DNA from: Neoceratodus forsteri
Taxonomy: Eukaryota; Chordata; Ceratodontiformes; Ceratodontidae
Direction of reading: 5' to 3'
Length of the DNA stretch: 64,000 nt
Assembly: GCA_016271365.2 (NCBI GenBank)
Contig: CM057455.1
Location: 1,561,070,501 to 1,561,134,500 of the forward strand
In this document: positions 10,491-22,204 of the stretch, one piece after another
How positions within the stretch are numbered: position 1 is the stretch's first letter
Layout: each line of letters begins with the position of its first letter
Translations under genes and position numbers: made by a program
Notes under the pieces: generated by a model
The model's database searches: none
What the model was told of the DNA's origin: nothing
The model's input: the letters and a program-made list of their open reading frames with translations, nothing else

Positions 10491-12005
10491 GCTGGAGTCA
10501 AACAGGTAGCCCTTAGTATTGCTTTCTTGTTCTCCTACTCCACAGTAGATCTTGCATTACATTACCTCCAGCAGTAACACATCTTTACTATGTCTTACTA
10601 ACCTGATGTAACTGCCCCTTGGGGGCTTACCTTAATTACCCCTTCATTTCTCCCATTTTCCTTCCACTGCTGCTGGTGTCTTGCACTGCTCTCTGACATG
10701 TTCGAGTCCAGTGTGTTCCCCTAGTGTTCCCCAAAGCAGCCCAGAAGGTGATTTTAGCACTGTTTGGGCTTGGAATTTAAATCACGATTGCCGCGTTATT
10801 TACTGTGGCTCCTCGCAGCAGTGGTGATCATAAATGTGTGTAATAGTGCATTGATGTACTGATCGCTCGGTTTGCGGTCGGCCGTTGAGTCTTTCAGCGG
10901 TCCCAGTGCCTCTCCTGAGCTAAATTGGGCCCGGTGGCTTAGATGAGACAGAAGAGAAGACTCAGTTCTTTTTTAAATTAAAGTTTGGAAATGGGGCTAA
11001 AGTGAGGCTAATTAATATATATAAACCTCTTATTAATATTCATAAGGTGCTGCCTGCCGCTGGAGGGGGCAGTATTTCGGTGGCAGTGACGGCAGAAATC
11101 TTGAAGACAAATGTATAAATGTTGGCTCACTTAAAAGGGCATAAAAAGGGCTACCTTACAGTTGGGGAATTATAAAATAAAAGTAAATGTCCTGGCTGCT
11201 CTGGAACTTAAAAATGGTGGGACTGTATAAACTGCCTAAAAATTGTTTCAATAGCCACCATCTTTGCAGCTAAGCAGCCAATCGGAAGCCTGGATTTTAG
11301 CCAGAGATGCTTGGGTATGTGCTAAGAACTTTGGGAGATAAACAGGGAAAAATTTCTGGCACCAAAAATCCAGTCAATTAAAGAATCAGAACTGTTTTAG
11401 ACAGCTTGGGCATCCAATCAGACGGCTGGGATTTCACCCTTTATTTAAGAGGGTCTGTTCAAACTGGGTGGTGGGGAGTTTTTGGCAGATCTGTGGAGAC
11501 ACCAGCTCAAGCCTCCGAGGAGAGAGGAGCCTGTGTGTTCTTACAGGAGGGGCCTGTTTGCCTCCTATGAGCCATCTTCAATCCACAAGGGGATTTATCT
11601 TCAGGGACTGCCTGTCTGCAGACTAAAGGTTGCTAGCAAGTAGGCTGAAACTGCAATCGGCAAAAACTGAAGAAAAAGAAAAAGTTTAATGTGTCTTCAG
11701 TCAAAGGCTTTGTGCCTGCTGTGTGTCCAGATACTGAAATCCAGGCACTCCTGTTTAACAAAGTGGAGCCAGCCTTACACAGCCACCCATCACCTACCAG
11801 CTGGAGGTTTTCACCAGCAACAAATTGAACTGTTCCAGAAACTGCTCTTTTGCTTCAGGGCCTATGCCAAACTCGGACCATGCTGCTTGTTACTGTGCCA
11901 GATACAGCTTTTCAGTGAGAGACGAGCATCGGTGATTCAGCCCCTGTCCAACAAGCCATTGCAGGTTGCGGCCACCTATAGGGTAAGGCCATCAAGTGGA
12001 GGTCA
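10491..12005. other. unassigned sequence
   Basis: About 1.5 kb with no motif I recognise. The stretch 11,000-11,990 has moderate GC and several CAGs; a 113-codon frame from 11,689 ends in the neighbouring LINE's ATTT tail and is not supported as a gene. Confidence 0.35.
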
Positions 12006-13770
12006 GTCATTTATTTATTTATTTATTTAGTTTTTGTTAACCGGGTAGGTACACTAGACAAGTTTTATGCCTATTTTCAGGAACGACCCGGGAGAGTACA
12101 ATAGGGTATAACAGGTACATCAATACAGCAATAGGGTATAACGGGTACATTAAATACAACAGCAGGAGAGAAAGACAGTTTTTACAGTTTTACATTTGAA
12201 TGGAAAGTACACCCAGTTTCTAATGCTGGGGGCAAGATACAAATTTGAAATAAATACAATGACCAGCAGGGCATGTAAGGAGTCATGAGCTTAGGAGCAC
12301 CATAAAGTCGGTCAGTAAGGTAGGGGGATTGGACGAGGTAGTAGCGCGAGAGTGGTGACTCCAGTGCGAGAGTTGTGAAGCCAGCATTCCAGTGGGCACC
12401 GGGAGCTATGTGCTAAGGAGGCTTTGGGCATTCACAGCGAGAGACCAGCTTAAGATGTTCCCACAGGGAGGTCCGGAAAAGCTTGTGAGAGGGGGCAGTG
12501 CGGACACTTTCAGGAAGGGAGTTCCAAAGCCTGGGAGCATGAACAGCAAAGCTCCGGTCCCCCATGATGGTGCGGGTGGTAGGTACATTTAGTAGGCGGG
12601 GCCCTGGGATCTCAGCAGGTAGGGGGAGAGGTCAGCAGGGGCGAGAATCCGGGCCAGTTCCGGAGGGGTGCTGGAGCTGATTACTTTGCTCGCGAGGCAC
12701 TCAGTACTAAAGTTAAGGTGATTGACCGGGGATAGCCAACCAAGCTTCTCATAGAGTTCACAATGATGGGTGAGGCGGGGGGTGGCCAGGGCAAACCGAC
12801 AGATATTGTTCTACGTCATGCTCCACTTGCTTAGGAGGGTCTTGGAAGTATGAGAAAATATGAGGGAGCCGTAGCTAAGGGAGGGAAGTAATACTCCCCT
12901 GGCAAGAGCTACACGAGCCGCTGGGGTGAGGTTGTACTGAGCCCTGTAGGCCAGCCCCAGCTTACGGTTTACCCCACTGCAGGCATTATGGATGTGACTG
13001 CCCAGGTCCAGTTGGGGATCAAGCGTCACTCCAAGATATTTAAGGGAGGTCACAGTAGGAAGAGGGGAGCCATCTTCATAGTTGATATGCAGGGGAGTTG
13101 AAGAGGCCTGAATTTTGGCAGAGGAGCCGAAGAGCATGGCCTGGGTTTTTTTTTGGTTGAGGACCAGTTTATGATTGGAGAGCCATGCCTGGATGTTCCA
13201 GAGGTCCTCTGATAAGTGACAGTTTAGAGTGACTGGATCGCAGGAGTGGGCCAGGAGAACCAGGTCATCCGCATACATGGTAACTCGGCAACTGGTGACC
13301 ACATCGGGGAGATTGTTGATAAACAGGGAAAAAAGTAGGGGACCCAACACAGAGCCCTGTGGGACACCAGAGGTTACAGGCAGGCGGGCAGAGAGGACTT
13401 TATTGAATTTAGTTAGTTGTTGTCTGCCATTTAGATAGTCAGAGACCCAGTTTAGGGCAGAGGGGGACAAACCAAGGGACCTCATCTGCGAGGCAAGCAG
13501 GTCATGGTCAACCAGGTCGAAGGCCTTGGATAAGTCAATTGACACAGTGCCTGAGAGTTGTCCCTGATCCATAGCAGCTCTGATGCTGGAAGAGACAGAG
13601 ATGAGAGCCGTGGTAGTGCTGTGCCCTTTATGAAAGCCGTGTTGGGCAGGGGACAGCAGTCCATGGGAGTGGATACACTCCGAGAGTTGTTTGGCAACCA
13701 CCTTTTCCAGGAGCTTGCTGACAGCCATGATGGCCCCGTTCCCCGAGTACAGAAACTGCAATCAACAGGT
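12006..13770 (-). mobile_element. L2-type LINE, 5'-truncated, antisense
   Basis: Antisense LINE whose 3' end is the ATTT-repeat tail (AAAT in sense) at 12,009-12,030, preceded by the 'AACCCGGTTAACAAAA'-like 3' end shared with the copies ending at 21,140, 35,805 and 48,675. A short 3'UTR duplication ('CAATAGGGTATAAC') lies at 12,100-12,145. The 5' end is cut within the RT domain near 13,770. Confidence 0.88.
12811..13761 (-). CDS. L2-type LINE ORF2, partial reverse transcriptase (open for 316 codons)
   Basis: A LINE reverse transcriptase copies the element RNA at a nicked target. This partial frame is open over 316 codons, the longest undamaged RT in the window after the L2 copy at 19,071. 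Residues 12-50 give the RT fingers ('LLEKVVAKQLSECI', 'QHGFHKGHSTTTAL'), residues 73-90 the first catalytic aspartate ('VSIDLSKAFDLVDHDLL'), residues 130-150 the 'SGVPQGSVLGPLLFSLFIN' block, and residues 160-170 the 'MYADDLVLL' catalytic box with both aspartates intact. The thumb follows ('LKYLGVTLD'). The endonuclease is missing because of 5' truncation, so it cannot move by itself. The annotated Met is not a real start. Confidence 0.9.
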   Translation of the reverse strand: MQFLYSGNGAIMAVSKLLEKVVAKQLSECIHSHGLLSPAQHGFHKGHSTTTALISVSSSIRAAMDQGQLSGTVSIDLSKAFDLVDHDLLASQMRSLGLSPSALNWVSDYLNGRQQLTKFNKVLSARLPVTSGVPQGSVLGPLLFSLFINNLPDVVTSCRVTMYADDLVLLAHSCDPVTLNCHLSEDLWNIQAWLSNHKLVLNQKKTQAMLFGSSAKIQASSTPLHINYEDGSPLPTVTSLKYLGVTLDPQLDLGSHIHNACSGVNRKLGLAYRAQYNLTPAARVALARGVLLPSLSYGSLIFSHTSKTLLSKWSMT

Positions 13771-14599
13771 CTTTATTTCACCAGGCCTTCATCCACCTAC
13801 TGGTACAGTGAGTAAATCCAGGGTAGCTCCCTGCAACAAGGTATTCTAATTATTTAATGGTACCATTTGATTGCATTCAGCAAAGATCTAAAGAGTTTCA
13901 TTAGGCTAGGCCAGCCGGCAATGGATACAATTGGTTTGCTTTGCATTGTTTATAGTGAATTGTTTTTTTCCATCAAGGGTCCCAACAACAGTTGCAATGT
14001 CTGCAACCCTGGGTACCATTTCTGGCCAGCCAGCATTACACTCTGGGTACCCAGTAGTTGCTAGACTGCTTAATACAGGGATTAATGTGATTGCATGCAG
14101 AGTAACCTTTCTCAATACAGCAAAGTAATCATTCATCTAAATTCTCACCCCCTCCTTTTACTCCACTCCCTTAATAAACCAGATTTTTTGTTTTACTTCC
14201 AGAGGGAAGTGAAGTGTCCAAACAGTCACTGTATAGTGCTGTTTCAGTGTTACTGTAGCAGTGTACACTTCCTGTGCACTGCATTTCATTGTGTACTCCA
14301 TTAGTGTTCAGTCAGTGCACCTGCAGGTTTATGTAAGTGTTCATGCTGTCCTGATAAGGTGTGTCCAAATTATGGTAATTAGCACTGCAATCACACTGAG
14401 AATGTACTGCAATTAGCAGTGTTGTTCTTGGCCCAGCAACACCACCTGAAAAGCAGCGTTGTGTTGCTTTTTCAGTGTGTCCGAATTATGGTAATTAGCA
14501 CTGAATCTGCTCCCGTAGTGTGGAGGGCTGGGGCATATAGCAACTTGGACAGTGTTAATGGAGACCAGGGTTCTAATCCTGGTCTCCAAAAGATTTTGC
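13771..14599. other. unassigned sequence with a local duplication and SINE-like head
   Basis: Two copies of 'GTGTGTCC(A/G)AATTATGG' followed by 'TAATTAGCACTG' occur near 14,360 and 14,476. At 14,518-14,590 a plus-strand tRNA-like pattern is seen with a B box GGGTTCTAATCC, possibly a SINE head cut by the CR1 that follows. No gene recognised. Confidence 0.4.
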
Positions 14600-16440
14600 A
14601 AAATCATTGGGTAGAGGGGACAAAACCTTTTACAGGTACATAAGTGAAAAAAGAAAGGCTAAGGGAGGGATAGTGAGACTGAAGGGAGAGGATGGGGGCC
14701 GCGTAGAGGATGACAACAGTAAAGCTGACATATTGAACAGGTATTTCTGCTCAGTCTTTACTGAGGAAGAGGAGGGTAATGGGTCTGAAGGGAGTACAAG
14801 GGGTGAGAATGGTGCAGAAATGGACACAAGTCCCTTTACATGAGAAAGAGTCCTGAAGGAACTGGAAGTAATAAGAGTTGATAAGCAATGGAGCCAGATG
14901 GGGTGCACCCCAGGATCCTTAAAGAACTAAGAGAGGTGGTGGCTGAACCTCTGGCTATCCTGTTTAGCTGATCACTGGAAACAGGGAGGTACCCAAAGAC
15001 TGGAGGACAGCAGATGTAATCCTGTTATACAAAAGTGGGAACAAAGAGGAAGGGAACTACAGACCAGTCAACCTCACCTCGGTAGTGGGGAAGATCATGG
15101 AAGCACTACTGAAGGAGAGATTGGTGGAACATCTGGTTGTCAATGGACTACAGGACCCAAGGCAGCACGGTTTCACCAGGGGAGGTCATGTCAGACCAAC
15201 CTCATTGAATTTTTGACTGGGTGACTAGGGAGGTGGATCAGGGAGGGAGAGGAGGGACATGGCCTATCTGGACTTTAGCAAGGCCTTTGACACTGTGCCA
15301 CACAGAAGACTATTAAACAAACTGGGGAATATGGGTGTGGCAGGACAGTAGTGTGGTGGGTAGGTAACTGGCTGGGCGGCAGGACACAGAGGGTGGTGGT
15401 AAATGGCTGTCACCCACAGAGGGAAGAGTGACCAGTGGGTACCACAGGATCAGTGCTGGGACCAGTCCTATTCAACATCTTCATCAGTGACATTGCGAGG
15501 ACCTAGAAGGCAGAATTTCACTGTTCAATGATGACACAAAGCTCTGTAACAGAGTAGACACACCAGAGGGTGTAGACAGAATGAGAAGGGACCTGCAGAA
15601 ACTTGAAGAATGGTCAGGGGTTTGGCAGTTGAAATTCGATGCAAAGAAGTGCAAGATAATGCATATGGGGCACAAAAACCCTGGCACAATATATCAGTTG
15701 GGGGGTGAGGATATAGCATGCACCAAGCAGGAAAGGAATCTTGGGGTTATCATCTCTGATGACCTCAAGGTGGGGAAACAGTGTAACAAGGCAGCAGGTA
15801 AAGCAAATAGGATGCTGGGATGCATAGGCAGGGGCATCACCAGCAGGAAAAGGGAGGTCATAATTCCACTATACAAGACACTAGTGAGGCCCCACCTGGA
15901 GTACAGTGTACAGTTCTGGAGACCTTACCTACATAAGGACATAGACAGGGTAGAGAAGGTTCTGAGGAGGGCAACAAAGATGGCACATGGATTGCATCAC
16001 AAGTCTTATGAGGACAGGTTGAAGGAACTGAACATGTACTCCCTGAAGGAGAGGAGGGAGAGAAGGGATAAGATAGAGACATACAAGTATCTTACAGGGA
16101 GGAACAGGGTGCACTATTTTTAAGCGAAAAAGATGTTCCAGGACTAGAGGGCATGGGATGAAGTTGGAGGGAGGACGATTCAGAGGAAACATGAGGAAGA
16201 ATTTCTTCACAGAATGGGTGGTGCACAAGTGGAACACCCTGCCAGAGGAAGTGGTGGGGGCTGAAAGAATCACAGGATTTAAGAATGCATGGGATAGACA
16301 TAAAGGAATTCTGGAGGTCAGGGTTAAGGGGCAACAGACTTCTAGGAAAACATAAACTGAACTTACAAGCTCAAATGGGCAGACTGGGTGGGCCATAGGC
16401 CCTTATCTGCTGACACTGTCTATGTATCTATGTATCTATG
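14600..16440 (+). mobile_element. CR1 LINE, 5'-truncated
   Basis: Sense CR1 copy from the linker before the RT ('FYRYISEKRKAKGGIVRLK', 14,627) to a 3' tail of TCTATGTA repeats at 16,417-16,440. RT blocks are spread over different frames: 'DLSKAFDTVPHRRLL'-like near 15,270, 'VPQGSVLGPVLFNIF'-like near 15,440, catalytic box near 15,520. Sequence agrees closely with the antisense CR1 at 50,284-51,822, so the two belong to one subfamily. Confidence 0.9.
15581..16123 (+). pseudogene. CR1 ORF2, RT thumb and C-terminal part (open 180 codons)
   Basis: The longest undamaged frame of this CR1 copy covers the region after the catalytic box: 'WQLKFDAKKCKIMHMG' (residues 18-33), 'LGVIISDDLKVGKQCNKAA' (54-72), 'MLGCIGRGITSR' (77-88), 'PLYKTLVRPHLEYSVQFW' (95-112) and 'YEDRLKELNMYSLKERR' (143-159), all in CR1 order. 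Upstream RT parts are frameshifted, with a stop just after 'MDTSPFT' at 14,840. No start codon role for the Met is implied. Confidence 0.9.
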
Positions 16441-17069
16441 AATCAACACCTCTAATGCACTTCAGTGTGCAGTGTGGTTTAATTGTAAGTAGCACTCCTG
16501 ACAGCAGGATTGCAGTGTCATTTCAGTGTGTCCCTGTTATGGCTGCTTATCACTAGCCAGGACTTCGAGGAATCAATTGCTGGGGAAGCGAGGGAGACCT
16601 CGCTGCAAGAGGGCCCCCCTCTCCACATCCTGGCCCTGAAGTATGCGGACCGCCCACGCTACCCCAAGCCCACACCTCCCCTGCACCAGAGCAGAGGATG
16701 ACCACTGAACTTGCCTTTTTGTTTTCTCACACCCACCCGCCCCTTTCCCTCCTCCCATTAAATACGGGAGTGCCACACCCACAGGGACACTTTAGCCAAA
16801 CCACACAGTGCAAGTAGGGAATCACCTGCCATACAATTCTAATTAGAAATATTCTGTATGCCGGCTGATTTCTACACACACCCAGTCCCTAACTCTCTGT
16901 ATTACTGTGATTTATTCATGATTTTTCACTCTAATGATGCTGCATTAGCTACTAATCTGTCTGTAAAATTGTGACTAAATTTAGTACTCTCTGTCTCTAA
17001 GGATGCTGCACTTGCTCTTGTCTCTCTTTCATCTGTTACACAGCATACAGGAATAATGTGCTGACTGCC
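16441..17069. other. unassigned sequence
   Basis: A small frame at 16,510-16,701 (63 codons) has protein-like, proline-rich composition in its second half but no family I recognise. The region 16,445-16,545 repeats the 'CAGTGTG..AATTGTAAGTAGCAC' pattern seen around 14,360-14,510. Confidence 0.35.
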
Positions 17070-17397
17070 TTAGAGTAATAATACTAGGTGCTTATATACA
17101 GTGCTGTAGTAGTTTAAGGTTTTTTCCACACTTTATTATACAGTCAGACAATACTAGGTACTTCTATACAGTGTTGTAGTAGTTTAAGGTTTTTCTCCAC
17201 ATTTTATTTTACAGTTAGACAATATCTTAACAACTGCTAAATTTTAATCTTAAGCCAGGGACTGTCTGCCTTAGAGTAATAATACTTGGTGCTTCTATAT
17301 GGTGTGGTAGTAGTTTAAGGTTTCCCTACATTGTGTTATACAGTCAGGCAATATCTTAACAACTGCCAAACTTTAACCTTAACCCTGGGACTGCTCT
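17070..17397 (+). repeat. 5' tandem monomers of the L2-type LINE
   Basis: Three diverged copies starting near 17,070, 17,150 and 17,270 share 'ATACT(A/T)GGT', 'GTAGTAGTTTAAGGTTT' and 'TACAGT.AG(A/G)CAATA'. Tandem 5' monomers are a known way for LINEs to carry their promoter; that role here is inference. Confidence 0.75.
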
Positions 17398-17851
17398 GCA
17401 GCAGAAAACCTTAAGCCCCCAGCGTTTGCCGCCCCCCGTACAGACCTAAGTCAGATAGACTCAGAGCACCCTACTCCAACTGATTCTGCGCAGAGATCAT
17501 TTAAGTATGCCTTACAAAGCATATGCTTCCTCCCTTGCACTTCAGTGTGCTCGAAACCAATGTGTCCCGCCCCCTAACAGGGGTGTACTCCTTGCCATAA
17601 TCTACTCACTGACCCTCCTCTGGGTGGACAGTCTCATTGACCCATGCCACCCTGAACCAGTGAGCAATCTGCGCAGTGTCCCCCCACACAATTTTCATAG
17701 CAGTAACCCTATCTCAAGTGTGACTACTCTCTTAACGGAGCATGAGATGGTAAAAAAGGGTGTATTCTATGACCTGCTCTACTATATGAGCAGGACGCGT
17801 TGAATAAACCTCATCTCTATACCCTGCACTAAACTGTTCAGGTTACTAGTT

Positions 17852-18727
17852 ATGCTACTACTCCTGTCAGGAGATATTCAACCCAATCCTGGCCCACATA
17901 CCCCCAATACCTTGGTAGCATCCCCCCAGAACCCTCACTGGCCGTCTACCAAGGGTCTGAAGATAGCACACATGAATATATGTAGCCTTAGACCAAAAAT
18001 ACACAAAGTCCAAGCCTGGCTGGACCTCTACAAACCAGATGTCCTAGCCATCTCAGAAACCTGGTTAAAAGCCCACATCCTGGATCACGAGATACAAGTC
18101 CTGGGCTACAATAGCTACCGCAAGGACAGAGAATCCAAAAAAGGGGGTGGGGTTCTAATCTATAAAAAGTATGACCTCTCCGTGTTGCCTCTAACCCTGC
18201 AGACAAATCTCCCTGCTGAGGGAGAAAGTATATTCATCCGCATAACCCTAGGACACGCCAAACAGCTAACAATTGGTTGTGTCTACCACCCACCAAAATC
18301 AGCCCTCCAATCCCTCGAAGCCATCGCAGATGCGCTCACTATCAAGGTAGCTATGGAGCAACTTATCTTGGGTGACTTCAACATAAACTGGGCCCAGGAC
18401 CCCGGTCAGGCCTCGATGTCCCTGACCCAAGAAGTAGTTCTGATGCAGGTCATCTCTGAACCGACCAGACTGAATTACAAAACTAGGAACCACACCACCC
18501 TGGATTGGGCTCTGGTGTCTAACCCCACTAATATACAGTGTGCGGGCACAATGGCAGTCTCCTTGAGTGACCATTCCCCGATCTTCTGTATATGGAAAAA
18601 CAGACCACCCAAGGTCCAGCCAAGAATTCTCTCCACCCGAGACTTCTTCAAATTCTCAGAATTACAATTCAATCGCTACCTAAGTAGCCGGGGACTGGAA
18701 CCCTATAAATCTCCTCCCAACTCTTAA
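17852..18727 (+). CDS. L2-type LINE ORF2, endonuclease domain (open 291 codons)
   Basis: Nicks target DNA to prime reverse transcription. The exonuclease-endonuclease-phosphatase fold is shown by its motifs in order: 'MNICSLRPKIH' (Asn motif, residues ~40-50), 'DVLAISETWLK' (catalytic Glu, ~63-73), 'GGGVLIYKKYDL' (~97-108), 'LILGDFNINW' (Asp-x-Asn, ~170-180), 'TTLDWALVSN' (~214) and 'VSLSDHSPIFCIW' (Asp-His, ~236-248). All catalytic residues are present. The frame opens upstream of residue 1: in-frame codons run back into a leucine-rich lead and the 2A-like motif. It closes at 18,725 through a frameshift just after the domain; the reading continues in another frame to the RT. Confidence 0.92.
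   Translation: MLLLLSGDIQPNPGPHTPNTLVASPQNPHWPSTKGLKIAHMNICSLRPKIHKVQAWLDLYKPDVLAISETWLKAHILDHEIQVLGYNSYRKDRESKKGGGVLIYKKYDLSVLPLTLQTNLPAEGESIFIRITLGHAKQLTIGCVYHPPKSALQSLEAIADALTIKVAMEQLILGDFNINWAQDPGQASMSLTQEVVLMQVISEPTRLNYKTRNHTTLDWALVSNPTNIQCAGTMAVSLSDHSPIFCIWKNRPPKVQPRILSTRDFFKFSELQFNRYLSSRGLEPYKSPPNS
17867..17896 (+). other. 2A-like motif at the head of the LINE ORF
   Basis: The codons read SGDIQPNPGP directly after a leucine-rich stretch ('LLVMLLLLSGD'). The 2A ribosome-skipping consensus is D-[VI]-E-x-N-P-G-P. Here Gln replaces Glu, and NPGP and the hydrophobic lead-in are kept. Similar motifs are known in non-LTR retrotransposons of the L2/CR1/Rex1 group. Activity may be lowered by the Glu change. 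Confidence 0.7.
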
Positions 18728-19070
18728 CGAGGCCTTGCAATACTTCCAGGACGAACTTACCACAGCTGCCAACCTCTTTGCTCCTATGAAGAGACTGAGG
18801 GCTAAAGGAAGCTGCTACAAGTGGATCTCTCCTTCCCTCAAAGCCCTAATGGCTACTTGGGAAAAAGCCTGGAAATAATTTAGGTTCTCCACCTCACCGG
18901 CGGATCTTGCGGAATACAAAGCTCTAAGAAACAAAGCCAAGAGAGCCATAAAACTTGCTAAGAGAGAGTATATCACACACCTCCATAAAACTAGCCAAGG
19001 CAACCCTAAACAATTCTGGAATCATGTTAACAATCTGATCAAGGGCAGCAAAAAGCCTGAATCCTGCCCC

Positions 19071-20797
19071 ATGGAGGTCAGTGGTCAGCTCACAACGGAC
19101 TCTTCTCAAATATCGGCTGCCCTAAACAGGCACTTCTCAGATCTTGAGGTCTACAAGACATGCCAGTCTTCCCTGCCTTTGTCCCCAAGCTCAGCTGAAG
19201 CACCTCACATGGAACGACCCTCTTTTCACCCAAGACTGGCTAAACGCACTGAAGTCCTAACCCTCCTAAGGAACTTGAAACCTAAAGGGTCAGAGGGATC
19301 CGATGGGATCAACCCTTGGCTACTCAAGGCAGGAGCTACCTCCTTATCCTGGCCCATAACCATGCTCCTCAACAGATCACTGAGGGAAGGAGCAGTCCCT
19401 GACCAGCGGAAACATGCCAATGTTGTCCCTATCCACAAAGGGGGACTCAGGGAAAAACTAAACAACTATAGGCCAATCTCCCTCCTCTGCACACTTGCCA
19501 AGGTGCAAGAAAGGGTAATCTACAATCAACTCAGAGACTACCTGGAAGCACATCAGATCCTTGCCCCCTCCCAACATGGATTCAGAACAAACCATGGTAC
19601 TGACACTGCCCTCATTAACTTCTCAAATGAAGTGCTCAGGGCAATGGACAAAGGGATACCCACTGGTGCAGTCTTTATAGACTTATCCAAGGCATTCGAC
19701 CTCATTGACCACAACTTGCTGCTACAGAAGCTGCAAAATGTTGGCCTAGACAATCATGCCCTCAGGTGGTTTGGGAGTTACTTATCAGGCCAGGCACAGA
19801 AGGTCACATGGAAAGGGGTCATGTCTGACCCGCTACCCCTAAAACAGGGTGTACCTCAGGGGTCAATACTAAGCCCCCTCCTATTTTCCCTATTTACCAA
19901 TGACCTAAGCACCTACTGCGGGGAGAGCTTGGTTGTTCAGTATGCTGATGATACTGTCATCTTCCGACCCCTGTGTGATGTGGCTGCACTAGGCCCTCTC
20001 CTCCAAAAGGATCTCACATCCCTAGAGACTTGGCTATGTGAGAACAGAATGGTACTCAATGCTGACAAGACCAAGGCAATGCTATTCGGGCTAAGATCCC
20101 TGGGACTTGTCAGGTCCTCATCTCTCCATTTAACTACTCTCTCTGGCAAAACCATTAATGTAGTTCCCTTCCTTAAATACTTAGGCCTAACGCTGGATCA
20201 GAATATCACATACAAGGACCCGTGGACCAGGTCACCAGTATCCTACATCACAAACTCGGCACCTTGTACCGACTCAGGGACCAGCTCATCCCAGAGGCCA
20301 GGCTCTCCATTGCTACAAGTGTCCTGCTTCCTACCCTGAACTTTGCAGCCCCGATAATACAGGGCATGGCAAAGCAAGAGATAACCAGGATACAAACCCT
20401 ATATAATAAAATGGCTCGCTTCGCTACCCTATACCACCCGCTACGTCACCACTGTGACACTCTGGCCCAGCTCCGTTGGCCCACATTGGTCACTCGCCTC
20501 CAATACCCTTTGCTTGTCCAGGCCTACAAGCTTCTCAAACCCCACGCTCCGCCTAGCATAGCCGGGATCATAACCATCAAGCACAACCCAAGGAACTTAA
20601 GGACTTCAGAGAGAACACTATTAGAAGTCCCTAGAGTAAGGACAAATGCTGGCGGTAGATCCTTTTCATCCCAAGCACCCTGCCAATGGAACAAGCTCCC
20701 TCCCCCTGTCCAAGACTCCTCCTCACTCATGAACTTCCGCATCAGGCTCAAGTCCCATATACTGACCTCAAGTGCATGCCACTGCCACGGTACATAA
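19071..20797 (+). pseudogene. L2-type LINE ORF2, reverse transcriptase and C-terminal region
   Basis: The first 422 codons (19,071-20,339) hold the full RT: 'LRNLKPKGSEGSDGINPWLL' (residues ~64-83), 'LNNYRPISLLCTLAKVQERV' (~130-149), 'QHGFRTNHGTDTALINF' (~168), 'VFIDLSKAFDLIDHNLL' (first Asp, ~198), 'QGVPQGSILSPLLFSLF' (~260) and 'VQYADDTVIF' (both catalytic Asp, ~289). A frameshift near 20,220 moves the thumb and C-terminal part ('LIPEARLSIATSVLLPTLNF', 'WNKLPPPVQDSSSLMNFRI') to the next frame, ending at 20,797. The RT core looks catalytically intact, but the link to the endonuclease is broken by at least one frameshift and a stop near 18,877. Confidence 0.9.
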
Positions 20798-21140
20798 GGC
20801 TCTTAAGGTACTCCCCTCCTCTCCAACACATCTTCTCATAGCGGAACCTACCTACTACCCACCTCAACTGTCTGTTCACCTGGGGTCATACGCTACCTCC
20901 TGTTTAAACAATATGTAAAGTAGTACCAATTCAAACTGTATCATGATGATAACCATGCCTGTATCCACTGTTTCCTGTAACCACCTCATGATGTAACAGA
21001 CAATGTATACAAAAGTTCTTTTTTGTCCTTGTACAGTATCATAACTAGTATTGTTATCCCGGGTCGCCTCTGAAAAAGGGAACTTCGGGGCTCAGTGAGC
21101 CTACCCAGTCACCAAAATTTAATAAATAAATAAATAAATT

Positions 21141-22204
21141 ATAAGTACACCATCATCACCTTTTAAGAAGGCCAATATGACATGTAAATTTTCATGAGAA
21201 ATACATAACCTGGACCAATGCAACTTCATTCACCAGTAATAACAGTATGTTGTTGTTAATGTTTTACATGTTAATTATGGGCATTACTGACAGTGGCTGT
21301 AGATCTGTCAGGTTGGCTGTGCTAATTATTGAGCTCTATGCTATTCTCAGATTTAAGACACATACAAAACAAGCTCTAAAATGTGCACACAGTATACAGT
21401 GTTAGCGTAGGGTTACCAGCGGTCCAAATCACAGGAAAGTCCATATTTGTGTAGCTGTGTCCTGCAACAAACCATGAGAAATACATCTCCTTACATTATA
21501 GTAGAAATAACATTTTCTGAATAATTTTTGGAAAATTATACCGTAACTAAAACACCATATACTACGTCCTGTAGTGTGTTATTGCAGTACTGTAAGAAGC
21601 AGAGGACCCCATCCAGTCATCTTCTTTGCCCTTGTTCCCTTTCATGACTACCTACCACCCTACACCCTCATTCCATTGTCTCCTACCCCACCACAAAAGA
21701 AGGCCATGCCAACTGAGCATAACTGCCACAGGCATTTTAGAAAATTAATTTATTTTAAACAGAGTTCTAGGTACTCCATTGGGTGTGCATGCAGAAGCAT
21801 TTGTGAGAGGTGCTTTTAACTGCTAATCTGCTGATGGCAGAAAGTGTGAAGGAGCTACAGAGCTACACCTATCATTAATATCCAAAAACAATGTAAAACA
21901 GCAAGCTCTGAGGTATATAATTTACTGTCACTAAAAGTAAGCAGTAACCCATGACAGGGTATTGGTTTATTGTGGATTAATCAATACACCTTGTGTGTTG
22001 TGAATCATGCGGCTGCATGCTTGTCTCCTCACAAAACCAGTGTCAAATCTGCAGCAAACGCATACCTTGTCATGGGTGACTGAGTTTATAAAGTGTCTTT
22101 CCCAACATCCACACCCACGCAGAGGTCAATCCTTACACCAGCCATGGTTTATTAGGGAACATTGTTTAACCAGGAGTAGCACACTAAGCCAAAGCTTGTT
22201 TCCT
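21141..22204. other. unassigned sequence
   Basis: About 1 kb of AT-rich sequence with no motif recognised; an 81-codon frame at 21,574 has no family resemblance. Confidence 0.4.

Larger units (their letters stand above)
17070..21140 (+). mobile_element. L2-type LINE, near full length
   Basis: The most complete LINE in the window: tandem 5' monomers (17,070-17,397), a possible ORF1 remnant (17,507-17,803), a 2A-like motif (17,867-17,896), an apurinic-type endonuclease (17,900-18,620), a linker with stops (18,690-19,060), an RT (19,071-20,339), a C-terminal domain in another frame (20,222-20,797) and a 3' end 'CCAAAATTTAATAAATAAAT' at 21,110-21,140. No clear target duplication found. Damage is limited to a few frameshifts and stops, so it is fairly young. 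Confidence 0.9.

Noticed and set aside
15858..16396. Antisense frames of 74-155 codons over the CR1 3' part
   Set aside because: They are shadows of the CR1 ORF2 C-terminus on the plus strand.
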